Origin: Nitrospira sp. CG24B
GTDB taxonomy: Bacteria > Nitrospirota > Nitrospiria > Nitrospirales > Nitrospiraceae
NCBI GenBank assembly: GCA_002869845.2
Contig: NEWS02000004.1
Location: 851,954 to 915,953 of the forward strand
Direction: 5' to 3'
DNA length: 64,000 nt
Notes under the pieces: model-generated
Seen by the model: only the letters and a program-made list of their open reading frames with translations
What the model was told of the DNA's origin: nothing
Databases searched by the model: none
Shown: in pieces, positions 43,047-51,468 of the stretch
Layout of the letters: each line of letters begins with the position of its first letter
How positions within the stretch are numbered: the stretch's first letter is position 1
Made by a program: the position numbers and the translations under genes

Positions 43047-43612
43047 GCCAGTTCAGTAGCGGAACGGAAATAGAGGGATAAGGCGGTATCACCGTAGCGA
43101 TACCGGCGCAAAAACTGGGTGCATCCCAACGATATGGGCAAATTGGTTTTCGCAGCATGTTCGATGACTAGCCAGGAATCCATGGCAAACAGATCGTAAG
43201 TCCGAGACTCAGCCAATAATGATGGCAGCTCGGATGCCTCCGCATAGGGTGGATCGGCGAAGACAATATCATAGGGACCGTTCCACTGATTGGGATAACT
43301 GAGAAACTGTTGAACAGTCTGACTCCGCACGGCTATTTCCTCACCGATGTGACACAGCTCCAGGTTTTGGTGTAGTAGTTTTAACGCATCACGGTTCGAC
43401 TCGACGAAGGTCACGTGTTCAATGCCACGACTGACAGCTTCGATCCCCACGGCTCCAGTCCCAGCGTAGAGCTCCAAAAAGCGGCCATTCTTCAGCCGGT
43501 TACCGAGAATTGAAAACAGGGCCTCTCGAACCCGGTCAGAGGTTGGGCGAAGAGCACGTGTTCGCGGCCCGTAGAGTCGACGACCTCGGTGGGTACCAGC
43601 GATTACACGCAT
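43043..43612 (-). CDS. rsmD: 16S rRNA (guanine-N2-)-methyltransferase RsmD
   Basis: Methylates G966 of 16S rRNA. A 189-residue Rossmann-type methyltransferase: MRVIAGTHRGRRLYGP at the N-terminus, RPTSDRVREALFSILGN, the SAM site ELYAGTGAVGIEAVSRG and the catalytic DPPY in YDIVFADPPYAEA. First gene of a three-gene operon with coaD and an aminotransferase. Upstream 255 bases are AT-rich and separate it from a small zinc-ribbon gene on the same strand. Confidence 0.96.
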   Translation of the reverse strand: MRVIAGTHRGRRLYGPRTRALRPTSDRVREALFSILGNRLKNGRFLELYAGTGAVGIEAVSRGIEHVTFVESNRDALKLLHQNLELCHIGEEIAVRSQTVQQFLSYPNQWNGPYDIVFADPPYAEASELPSLLAESRTYDLFAMDSWLVIEHAAKTNLPISLGCTQFLRRYRYGDTALSLYFRSATELA

Positions 43613-43867
43613 ACTAGAAACATTATCTACTAAATGTCAGAATTTAACATAGCGTTTTTACAGGGGTCAAGAAATGCCGAATGGAAGGGAGACTATTTGG
43701 GTCACAACTGAGTTGGGGAGGAGAACTTAAATACTTTTTTGACCGTCTTCTTTCAGAAGACTATAATGCGCTCATTGAGCTTGTTGGTACGTTAAGGACG
43801 AGAGGACCGTCCTGGAGTCTAGGTAGGCCATCAGGCGGACCAGACCCCGAGTACTAAACGCTATAAT

Positions 43868-44041
43868 TTACCGAGCCGAGACGGGCTGAGGGACGCGGGT
43901 AGCCAGACTTTTTCTACGGTTATTGGAGATGGTGCGGTCAATAATAGCGCCACAATTAATGCATTTCCATGCATAGAACACGAGAAAAAAATCGGAGAAC
44001 CGTTCTAACATCATCATCCCTTTGCACTTTGGACACTCCAT
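43868..44041 (-). CDS. Small zinc-ribbon protein, 57 residues
   Basis: A short gene with a textbook ribosome site (GGGAGGG, then six bases, ATG). The product starts MECPKCKGMMMLERFSDFFL, continues VFYAWKCINCGAIIDRTISN and ends with a basic tail (NRRKSLATR). Two CxxC pairs (C3, C6, C27, C30) form a zinc ribbon; between them lies an unusually hydrophobic stretch. I believe small proteins of this kind recur in Nitrospira genomes, but that is memory. It sits alone in an AT-rich region between rsmD and radC. Function unknown; an RNA- or protein-binding role is a guess. Confidence 0.75.
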   Translation of the reverse strand: MECPKCKGMMMLERFSDFFLVFYAWKCINCGAIIDRTISNNRRKSLATRVPQPVSAR

Positions 44042-44225
44042 GGATCCCTCCCAAGTTAGCGACGTTCACAGCTGGTGGCAAACTTAAGCAAAAGCTGCAC
44101 CAATTTGTCATATTTAATAATTTCAAATGGTTACGGATTACGTATTTTCCGTAGACGGGTAATTTTGCCTTATTTGCCAGTACAAAAGCGTCCGGGTCGT
44201 CATTTTTTTGTCACCTGAGGTCTTC

Positions 44226-44951
44226 GTGGCAAGCAAGGAACCAAAAAAGGGCATTGCGCACTGGCCAAAGACCGAACGTCCCCGTGAACGTCTTCTTGCC
44301 AAGGGGCCCGAAGCGTTATCCGATGCCCATCTTCTCGCCATCCTCCTGAGAACTGGCCGCCGCGATTCATCCGCTGTGCAAGTGGCCATCGAACTCCTCG
44401 ACCGAATCGGTGGACTGGGTGGATTGGCGGCCTGTGGTATTGAAGAACTCTGCACCATCCCTGGCGTCGGTCCCGCCAAAGCCGCCCAACTCAAAGCCGC
44501 ATTGGCCTTAGGGAGACGGTCGCTGGCTGTTCCAATGTCCACGGGCACTCGCATTTCCTCAAGCTCGGATCTGTTCAAACATTTTCACCCTGCGCTCCGC
44601 GATGTGAAACACGAACTCTTCAAGGTCATCCTGCTCGACGCAAAAAATATCGTGATCAAAGAGGCCACGGTTTCAGAGGGAAGCCTCACACTCAGCATCG
44701 TGCATCCACGTGAGGTTTTTGCGCTCGCCGTGCGTGAATCGGCAGCCGCCGTCATTTTTCTTCACAATCATCCCAGCGGAGATCCAACTCCAAGCCCGGA
44801 GGATCGGCGATTGACCGATCGACTGACAACGGCTGGCACCCTATTGGGAATCCGAGTATTGGACCACGTAATCATCGGAGATGGTCGATACGTAAGTTTT
44901 GCCGACGAGGGATGGCTGACAGGACAGCAGAATGAGTACGAAGAGCCCTGA
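44226..44951 (+). CDS. radC: RadC-type JAB/MPN protein
   Basis: A 241-residue protein of the RadC family. The GTG at 44226 (MASKEPKKGIAHWPKTERPR) has GAGG six bases upstream and is preferred over a TTG 18 bases before. The N-terminal half has helix-hairpin-helix features (IPGVGPAKAAQLKAALALGR). The C-terminal half is the JAB1/MPN metalloprotease-like fold with Glu in KEATVSEGSL, and HNHPSGDPTPSPEDRRLTDR carrying the His-x-His-x7-x-Asp zinc site. The historical DNA-repair role is doubtful. It is followed 83 bases later by an EF-G paralogue. Confidence 0.95.
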   Translation: MASKEPKKGIAHWPKTERPRERLLAKGPEALSDAHLLAILLRTGRRDSSAVQVAIELLDRIGGLGGLAACGIEELCTIPGVGPAKAAQLKAALALGRRSLAVPMSTGTRISSSSDLFKHFHPALRDVKHELFKVILLDAKNIVIKEATVSEGSLTLSIVHPREVFALAVRESAAAVIFLHNHPSGDPTPSPEDRRLTDRLTTAGTLLGIRVLDHVIIGDGRYVSFADEGWLTGQQNEYEEP

Positions 44952-45034
44952 AGATGATGTCTGACCAAGACACCAGCCCAAGGAATGTGAGGACGCGAAT
45001 GGTCTAACCCCATACTCAACAAGGAGGGCAGACT

Positions 45035-47137
45035 ATGGACACAGCCCGTCTGGAGCCCATCAGAAACGTGGCCATCGTATCCAGCGCCGGTGCCGGTAAG
45101 ACCTCTCTCAGTGAGGCCTTGCTGTATGTTGGTGGTGCGATCCCCATGCTCGGGTCCGTGATGCACGGGACTACCGTTTCCGATTTTGAACCCGAAGAAC
45201 TTCGGCATCGCACATCGACAAGTACCAGCCTTCTTCAGTTCACGTGGAATGACACCAACATCAACCTGATTGACCCTCCCGGTGCACTCGATCTTCTTGG
45301 TGAATCACTCGCTGCCTTGCAGGCCGCCGATGCAGTCATCCTGATTCTGAGCGGAACCACGGGGGTAAGAACAGAGCTGACACGACTCTGGACAAGGATC
45401 AAAGAATTGGACCTTCCTTGTCTGGTATTCGTCAATGGACTTGATAAGGAAGACGCATCGTTTGAGAACACTCTAGAGATCTGTCGCAAACAGCTCGATT
45501 GTGTTCCACTCCCTATGACAGTACCGCTCAACTCTAGTATGAGCTTAGACGGCGTAGTTGATGTACGACATGAGAAGCTTGTGCGATCCGGACCGAGTTC
45601 CGCCACTGTCGAACATCTACTAGTCCCCCCCCCACTAGAGGGCATGCTGAATAGAGCGCGCCAGCAACTCGTGGAGGCGGTCGCGGAAAGCGGGGAAACC
45701 TTGTTGGAGACCTACTTGACCCAGGGAGAGTTGAGCCAAGAAGACCTTCTGCAAGGACTCCGACGCGACATCCAGACGAAACAATTCCTTCCCATCTATG
45801 GCGGATCTTCCACGCATAATATCGGAGTCTGGTCCTTGTTGGATGCGATAGTCGCCTTATTGCCGTCACCCTCCGAACGTGGTGCGGCCCATCCATGGCA
45901 CGGCATTCACCCAGAGACGCACGAGGGTTGTGAGCGGAAGGGAAGTCTGCAGGAACCGTTTTCCGCCTATGTCTTCAAGACCATCATCGACCCATTCGTT
46001 GGTCGACTGTCCTATTGCCGTATCGTGTCCGGAACCATCCATGCCGATGCCACAGTGCTGAATGCTTCCAAATATGTCCGGGAGAAGCTCGGCCATTTCT
46101 ACACGGTGTTGGGCAAACGTCATGTGGCCATTGACTCCGCACGAGCGGGAGAGATCGTGGCAATCGGGAAGCTTAAAGACACGCATACCGGTGACACCCT
46201 CTGTCAAGAGATTGCTCCCATCTGTTATCCCATACTGAGCCTACCAAAGCCGATCTTGTCGTTCGCGATTGACGCCAAGTCCAAGACAGACATCGACAAG
46301 GTCAGCCTTGGGCTTCACAAACTCATTGAAGAGGACCCCACCCTGGAATTCGCGCGCAATGCCGAAACCAAGGAGATGGTGCTCAGCGGCATGGGGCAAT
46401 TCCACATCGATTTGGCCCTCGAAAAGCTCCATCGAAAGTTTGGAGTCGATGTCATACCGCACACGCCTAAAGTCCCGTACCGAGAAACGCTCAAGACGAA
46501 ATCGCAGGCACAGGGTAAGTACAAGAAACAAACGGGCGGGCATGGGCAATACGGCGATTGCTGGCTTGAAGTGGCCCCGCTCCCGCGCGGCCACGGGTAC
46601 GTGTTTGAGAATCGCGTGGTCGGAGGAGCGATTCCTCGAAATTTCATTCCCGCCGTGGAAAAAGGAGTCCTCGATGCCATGCATGAGGGACCGTTGAGCG
46701 GGTTCCCGGTCGTCGATGTGCAGGTCGCCGTCTATGACGGATCTTATCATGCGGTGGATTCGTCTGAGATGTCGTTCAAGATCGCGGGATCAATGGCATT
46801 CAAGAAAGCGATAGAGACCGCGCATCCCGTGTTGCTTGAGCCGGTCATGACGGTCGAAATCGACACACCGACTGACGCAGTCGGAGCCGTCATGGGAGAC
46901 TTGAGCGCACGACGGGGTCGAATCCTATCCGTCAACGCGCAAGACCATGCCGAACAGATCAAAGCGTTGGTTCCGCTAGCCGAGCTGCTTCGCTATGCGA
47001 CAGCCCTCAACGCCATGACCGGAGGGCGAGGCAGCTACGTTATGGATTTCACGCAGTATGATGAAGTACCGAAAGAATTGGCTACAAAGGTCATCGAGCG
47101 ACAGAAGGCAGAAGGACGAGCCGCCACGGCCCATTGA
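45035..47137 (+). CDS. EF-G-like translational GTPase paralogue with altered GTPase motifs
   Basis: A 700-residue protein with the full EF-G domain order: G domain, domain II (FSAYVFKTIIDPFVGRLSYC), domain III (MVLSGMGQFHIDLALEKLHR), domain IV (GGHGQYGDCWLEVAPLPRGH) and domain V (MTVEIDTPTDAVGAVMGDLS). The P-loop SSAGAGKTS is sound. But G3 reads D80-P-P-G-A84 instead of DTPGH, so the catalytic His is replaced by Ala, and G4 reads N134-G-L-D137 instead of NKxD, losing the Lys. This places it with EF-G2-type paralogues. It may bind GTP poorly or hydrolyse it slowly. AAGGAGGG precedes the ATG. It is convergent with the DegP gene, seven bases away. Confidence 0.85.
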   Translation: MDTARLEPIRNVAIVSSAGAGKTSLSEALLYVGGAIPMLGSVMHGTTVSDFEPEELRHRTSTSTSLLQFTWNDTNINLIDPPGALDLLGESLAALQAADAVILILSGTTGVRTELTRLWTRIKELDLPCLVFVNGLDKEDASFENTLEICRKQLDCVPLPMTVPLNSSMSLDGVVDVRHEKLVRSGPSSATVEHLLVPPPLEGMLNRARQQLVEAVAESGETLLETYLTQGELSQEDLLQGLRRDIQTKQFLPIYGGSSTHNIGVWSLLDAIVALLPSPSERGAAHPWHGIHPETHEGCERKGSLQEPFSAYVFKTIIDPFVGRLSYCRIVSGTIHADATVLNASKYVREKLGHFYTVLGKRHVAIDSARAGEIVAIGKLKDTHTGDTLCQEIAPICYPILSLPKPILSFAIDAKSKTDIDKVSLGLHKLIEEDPTLEFARNAETKEMVLSGMGQFHIDLALEKLHRKFGVDVIPHTPKVPYRETLKTKSQAQGKYKKQTGGHGQYGDCWLEVAPLPRGHGYVFENRVVGGAIPRNFIPAVEKGVLDAMHEGPLSGFPVVDVQVAVYDGSYHAVDSSEMSFKIAGSMAFKKAIETAHPVLLEPVMTVEIDTPTDAVGAVMGDLSARRGRILSVNAQDHAEQIKALVPLAELLRYATALNAMTGGRGSYVMDFTQYDEVPKELATKVIERQKAEGRAATAH

Positions 47138-47144
47138 GAGATCG

Positions 47145-48536
47145 TTAGTCGGAGGCTTTGAGCACGACATAAAATGCGCGGCTTTCCCGAAGCACGCGGA
47201 GCAACAGGGTGTCGCCACGCTTGGACCGTGCAATGGCTGACATAAATTCTCCTACGGAAGACACTTCCAGACGGTTGACCTCTTTAATGAGGTCACCTTC
47301 GCGGAGGCCTTCGGCTTGAGCTCGACTGTTGGGCTCAACCTTTGCGATGAGCACACCTTTTGATTCACGAAGCTTGAACCTCTCCGCCAGAGCGGACGTC
47401 AGATCTTGGAGGTCAAGGCCAAGCTTCACCTCCAACTTCTCCTCTTGTTGAGGAAGCGATGCGATGATAGCTGCATCACGCCGCTCGGTGAGAGGAACGT
47501 CCATCGTCAAGCGTTTCAGATCCCGGACGACTTCAATCTTTGAGGTCGTGCCCGGAATCAGCGTCGCGATCAGACGAGACAGCTTATTTGGTGAATCGAC
47601 AATGGCGCCGTCGATCCGGACGATGACATCGCCCGGCTTGATCCCAGCCAAGGCTGCGGGGTCTTTCTCGAAGACTTCGTTCACGAGTACCCCTTCGCCT
47701 TCAGTGACTCCAAATTTTTTCGCCAACTCAGCCGTCAACGGTTGAATCCCGACGCCGAGCCAGCCCCGCACAACCTTCCCTTTCGCAAGTAACTGTTCGA
47801 TGACCTGCTTGGCCATATTCGAGGGAATGGCGAATCCGATGCCTTGAGCGAAATTAATGATCGCCGTATTGATGCCGATCACCTCACCCCGCAGGTTAAA
47901 GAGCGGACCTCCAGAATTTCCAGGGTTGATCGAGGCATCGGTCTGGATAAAGTTTTCGTACCGTGAGAGGTTAATATTTTCTCGACCGATGCCGCTGACC
48001 ACCCCAAGCGTCACGGTCCGGTCCAGTCCGAATGGATTTCCGACGGCCAGCACCCATTGGCCGACCTTGACGCCGGCGGAATCACCAAATCGTGCGCTGG
48101 GCAGGGGTCGATCGGTGGTCACTTTGAGCACCGCTAAATCGGTGTCCGGATCTTTGCCGACTACATGAGCAATACGCTTCGTCTTATCGGAAAACCGCAC
48201 TTCAATCTCATTGGCGTCACCAATCACATGATTGTTCGTCACGATATGGCCGTCACTGTCGACGATCAGGCCCGAGCCGGAGCCTGACGCATTCGGCGTA
48301 CGCTCGCCGGCCCCTTCGTGAAGCCTACTTGTGCTGGTGATGGGAAACAGATTGACGACGGAAGGCTTGGCCTGCTCAGCAAGTTCGGTAATGACGGCTT
48401 GAATCTCTTCGAGCATGCGAATGCCGGGTGAGTCAGGCGATACGGCCTCAGCCACGCCGCCTCCGATGACAGCAGGGAGGAGGGGAGCGATACAATAGAA
48501 CAGCACACGTACTGATAGGAATGCGCGGGCTAGCAT
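47145..48536 (-). CDS. degP: DegP/HtrA-type periplasmic serine protease
   Basis: A Do-family protease-chaperone of 463 residues with an N-terminal signal segment (VLFYCIAPLLPAVIGGGVAE). The catalytic triad is visible: His in VTNNHVIGDANE, Asp in DPDTDLAVLKVT, Ser in NPGNSGGPLFNLRG. Two PDZ domains follow, one near GWLGVGIQPLTAELAKKFGV with GIKPGDVIVRIDG, the other near SKGVLIAKVEPNSRAQAEGL. It degrades or refolds misfolded envelope proteins. It lies 34 bases downstream of a TrkA-C gene on the same strand. The gene symbol could equally be degQ or mucD. Confidence 0.93.
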   Translation of the reverse strand: MLARAFLSVRVLFYCIAPLLPAVIGGGVAEAVSPDSPGIRMLEEIQAVITELAEQAKPSVVNLFPITSTSRLHEGAGERTPNASGSGSGLIVDSDGHIVTNNHVIGDANEIEVRFSDKTKRIAHVVGKDPDTDLAVLKVTTDRPLPSARFGDSAGVKVGQWVLAVGNPFGLDRTVTLGVVSGIGRENINLSRYENFIQTDASINPGNSGGPLFNLRGEVIGINTAIINFAQGIGFAIPSNMAKQVIEQLLAKGKVVRGWLGVGIQPLTAELAKKFGVTEGEGVLVNEVFEKDPAALAGIKPGDVIVRIDGAIVDSPNKLSRLIATLIPGTTSKIEVVRDLKRLTMDVPLTERRDAAIIASLPQQEEKLEVKLGLDLQDLTSALAERFKLRESKGVLIAKVEPNSRAQAEGLREGDLIKEVNRLEVSSVGEFMSAIARSKRGDTLLLRVLRESRAFYVVLKASD

Positions 48537-48570
48537 TGGACGATATTGTATCTGATCTCTGTCGATATGC

Positions 48571-49227
48571 CTACTTGTCTACACCGAATCTCGTGAACGA
48601 CGCGGTAAAGGGACGCTGGCCGGCAAACCATGGGACAAGTTGATCGAGTTCCGTTTGCGCACCAACCAACACCACGATGTCTCCCGGTCGGAACTGAAGA
48701 TCGTGGGTCGGAGCCAATAGAAAAGGCCCTCGCAAAACGGCAGCCACGGAAGTGGAGAAACACTGTGGAAGCGCACTGAGCGGCTGTCCCACCGCGGCCG
48801 CCCCTCGAACAACGGTCAGCCGTTCAATACCTCCTGAACGAAGTGCCAAATCATTTTGGAGAGAGAGCAAATCCTGATGGACCGTCTCGATTTTGAGCTC
48901 GCGAATCTCGGCATCGACGCTGATCAACACTTGTTTCAACTCTTGAACACGAGAGATGGCATCGGCAAGCGTCTGGTCAACCACGCCGACAACCGAATCG
49001 GAGTGACTCTGGTCCTGAAGTCGATCAGAGACCTGCGAAACGATTTGTTGACCGACCTTAGCCGTCACATCGTCAATCTGCTGAAGCAAGGTAGACGCCT
49101 GCCAATGGAGACGAATAATCTGAACCTTTCGATTAACGAGTTCGGAAATCGAGAGAATCGTTTCATAGAACGCATGTCCGGTAATTGAAAGCTCTTTATG
49201 TACGCGGCCAAGCAGCTCAAACGTCAT
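48571..49227 (-). CDS. PhoU-like helical / TrkA-C (RCK-C) domain protein
   Basis: A 218-residue protein. The first 130 residues are helical and coiled-coil-like (YETILSISELVNRKVQIIRL, then KIETVHQDLLSLQNDLALR), perhaps a PhoU-like module. The last 80 form a TrkA C-terminal domain: GGIERLTVVRGAAAVGQPLS, then FLLAPTHDLQFRPGDIVVLV, then AQTELDQLVPWF. RCK-C domains bind ligands such as c-di-AMP and gate ion channels or transporters; no channel gene is adjacent, so it probably acts in trans. It is followed by degP. Upstream is a 450-base AT-rich gap. Confidence 0.75.
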   Translation of the reverse strand: MTFELLGRVHKELSITGHAFYETILSISELVNRKVQIIRLHWQASTLLQQIDDVTAKVGQQIVSQVSDRLQDQSHSDSVVGVVDQTLADAISRVQELKQVLISVDAEIRELKIETVHQDLLSLQNDLALRSGGIERLTVVRGAAAVGQPLSALPQCFSTSVAAVLRGPFLLAPTHDLQFRPGDIVVLVGAQTELDQLVPWFAGQRPFTASFTRFGVDK

Positions 49228-49676
49228 AGTCTGATAAGATATATTATGTAAACTTTAAACTCTTCGCCAGTCACCGGTCGACCACTCGAGTCCTTCGCAT
49301 CGGTCATCCCTACTTCATAGCGGATCGTGGTTCGGAGGTCAATCGCGCAGGAGATTTTGGAAGTTCCACAGAATCTCCCGTTAAGCACACATGACCTTTC
49401 AATCTTCTCACGCTGTCCGCTGATGCTGTTTGCGCGTTCATACTAATAAAGTGTTACTTTAACTTTTATCTCGACCTATTGCTTGAAGACACCACCTTCT
49501 ATTTAATGTAACTATTCGTCTGTGCCTGCTAGTCGCATGCGAAATCTACTCTCAATCTAGGCTCATGGCACGGGAGAAAACTTCGACTTCTTGCTGATCC
49601 GTTCGGCCCTTGCAAACCAGGCCTACACTCCGTAAGCTGATCCAGATGATGATGTTCCTCATCTCCTAAATCACGT
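49228..49676. other. AT-rich divergent intergenic region
   Basis: About 450 bases between the TrkA-C gene and dnaJ-like gene. The centre (near 49440-49540) is clearly AT-rich, as expected for promoters of both genes, but I cannot name a -35/-10 pair with good spacing. No open frame is convincing and no repeat or RNA is seen. Confidence 0.5.
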
Positions 49677-50720
49677 ATGGCAACGACCCCTCGCGACTAC
49701 TATCAGGTGCTCGGCCTCCCGCGCACGGCTTCGCCCGACGATATCAAAAAAGCCTATCGCCGGCTCGCCCGCCAGTACCATCCTGATCTCCATGCGGGGG
49801 CGAAGAAGGCCGAGATGGAAAAGAAATTTAAAGAGCTCAATGAGGCGCAGGAAGTCCTGACCGATCCGGAGAAGCGGAAAAAGTATGACCAGTACGGGGC
49901 CGATTGGGAACAAGCGCAAGCCTTCGAGAAAGCTCGTCAGCAGACCGGAGGACAAGGGTTTGGCGGACCCTGGGGCTCCGATGGAGGCTACAGCCGTCCA
50001 GGAAGTGGAGGAGCCGGGAGCGAGCAATTCTCCGATTTTTTCGAAAACCTCTTTGGAAACCGCAGCCGCGGCGGAGCTGGAATGCCAGGAGAGGACATCG
50101 AGACCGACGTCCAGTTGGGGCTGCGCGAGGTGCTCACCGGTGTGACAAGGCGTGTGAATCTGCGTGAGCCTCGGACCTGCTCGACCTGTCAAGGGAGCGG
50201 CACTGTGCGTAGCCGATCGTGCATAACCTGTCAGGGTGCCGGCATGACAACCGAATCCAAGACCATTGAAGTGCGGATTCCCGCTGGAGTGCAAGACGGA
50301 ACACGGGTTCGGGTTGCCGGGAAAGGCCAGCCTGGAACGCATGGCGGAAAGCGCGGGGACCTGTATCTGCATGTGGTCATCCCCTCCGATCCCATCTTTC
50401 GTCGGCAAGGTTCGGACTTGCATGTCAGTCTGCCCGTTTATCCTTGGGAAGCCATGCTCGGAGCTGAGGTGACTGCGCCAACCTTAGCGGAACCGGTGAA
50501 AGTCAAGGTTCCACCGGAGAGCAAAGCCGACGGAAAACTCCGACTCAAGGGGAAGGGGCTTCCCTCAGCCACAGGCGGGCATGGCGATCTATTCCTGACG
50601 TTGCAGATTGTCATACCAGCCAGCGTCAGCGAAGACGAACGGATGTTATACGAACGTTTGAGCACACAACGGCATCCAGACCCGCGAATGGAACTTCTCT
50701 ATAGCGCCCAACGGCGTTAA
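49677..50720 (+). CDS. DnaJ-type co-chaperone with half zinc finger
   Basis: A 347-residue Hsp40. The J domain ([20 protein letters not shown], with the HPD triad in [11 protein letters not shown]) is followed by a Gly-rich linker and a C-terminal substrate-binding part ([20 protein letters not shown], then [20 protein letters not shown]). Between them are only two CxxCxGxG motifs, CSTCQGSG and CITCQGAG, where DnaJ has four and CbpA none. It therefore seems to hold one zinc site. It should stimulate DnaK, with unusual client properties. No dnaK or grpE is nearby. A Spy-like gene follows. Confidence 0.9.
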   Translation: MATTPRDYYQVLGLPRTASPDDIKKAYRRLARQYHPDLHAGAKKAEMEKKFKELNEAQEVLTDPEKRKKYDQYGADWEQAQAFEKARQQTGGQGFGGPWGSDGGYSRPGSGGAGSEQFSDFFENLFGNRSRGGAGMPGEDIETDVQLGLREVLTGVTRRVNLREPRTCSTCQGSGTVRSRSCITCQGAGMTTESKTIEVRIPAGVQDGTRVRVAGKGQPGTHGGKRGDLYLHVVIPSDPIFRRQGSDLHVSLPVYPWEAMLGAEVTAPTLAEPVKVKVPPESKADGKLRLKGKGLPSATGGHGDLFLTLQIVIPASVSEDERMLYERLSTQRHPDPRMELLYSAQRR

Positions 50721-50824
50721 ACCAGAAACATGATCGACCTTGGCAACGCCAAGCCCCTCACTTGCGTTACGCGGACTGCTATGGCAATCTTCGACTCCAG
50801 GACCTCTCAACCAAGGAGGAATTC

Positions 50825-51451
50825 ATGATATCTCTCGCAAAGACGACGGCTGCATTTGTCGTCGCGTCAGCATGTCTGTTGGCGGTGGACATGCCAAGCC
50901 TGTGGGCCAATGATCCGAGCTATGGTCATGCTGGAGGGGGGCACGGCGGCGGCGCCCACAGCTACGGCAAGGAAATGATGCATAGCGGGACCGGCCATCT
51001 GATTCGACATCTCTTGAAGCACGAAAAAAATATTGGGCTCACGGCGGATCAGGTTGCCAAACTGAAGGACATCCAGCTCAATCTTGACAAAGCGCGGATC
51101 AAGGCCGAAGCCGACATCCAAATTGCGGAACGTGAGCTGAAGGCGCTGACCGACAATGACCAGTCCGATCTCGCTGCAATCGAAACCAAGCTGAGACAAA
51201 GCGAAGATCTGCAGGTCGGGCTGCGGATGACATCCATCAAGACCCGTCGCGACGTGATGGGCTTGCTGACTCTGGAACAACGAGCGAAGGAACAGTCCGA
51301 GCACGCCAAGATGATGAGCCAGCCCAAGGGCCATGGCACTCCACATGGAGGCGTGATGCCCTACGGTACGAATCCCCATGGTGCCACTCCGCACGGCAAG
51401 AACCCCCATGAGGCAGCCCCTGCACCACCAAGCAACATGTCTGTACAGTAA
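50825..51451 (+). CDS. Exported Spy/CpxP-like His-rich protein
   Basis: A 208-residue periplasmic protein. AAGGAGGA precedes the ATG at 50825. A signal peptide ([20 protein letters not shown]) is followed by [19 protein letters not shown], a His/Gly-rich, possibly metal-binding stretch. The central part, [20 protein letters not shown] to [19 protein letters not shown], resembles the LTxxQ-containing helical fold of Spy, CpxP and the heavy-metal-sensing CnrX/ZraP group: LTADQ and LTLEQ are the two LTxxQ motifs. The C-terminal tail repeats [21 protein letters not shown] and is again His-rich. A role in binding metal and protecting envelope proteins is a fair inference. Confidence 0.75.
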   Translation: MISLAKTTAAFVVASACLLAVDMPSLWANDPSYGHAGGGHGGGAHSYGKEMMHSGTGHLIRHLLKHEKNIGLTADQVAKLKDIQLNLDKARIKAEADIQIAERELKALTDNDQSDLAAIETKLRQSEDLQVGLRMTSIKTRRDVMGLLTLEQRAKEQSEHAKMMSQPKGHGTPHGGVMPYGTNPHGATPHGKNPHEAAPAPPSNMSVQ

Positions 51452-51468
51452 AGGGACGACAAAGACCG

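Noticed and set aside
43754-43780. Stem GTCTTCT/AGAAGAC as a terminator
   Set aside because: The stem is real, but no T-run follows on either strand and no stop codon is close by.
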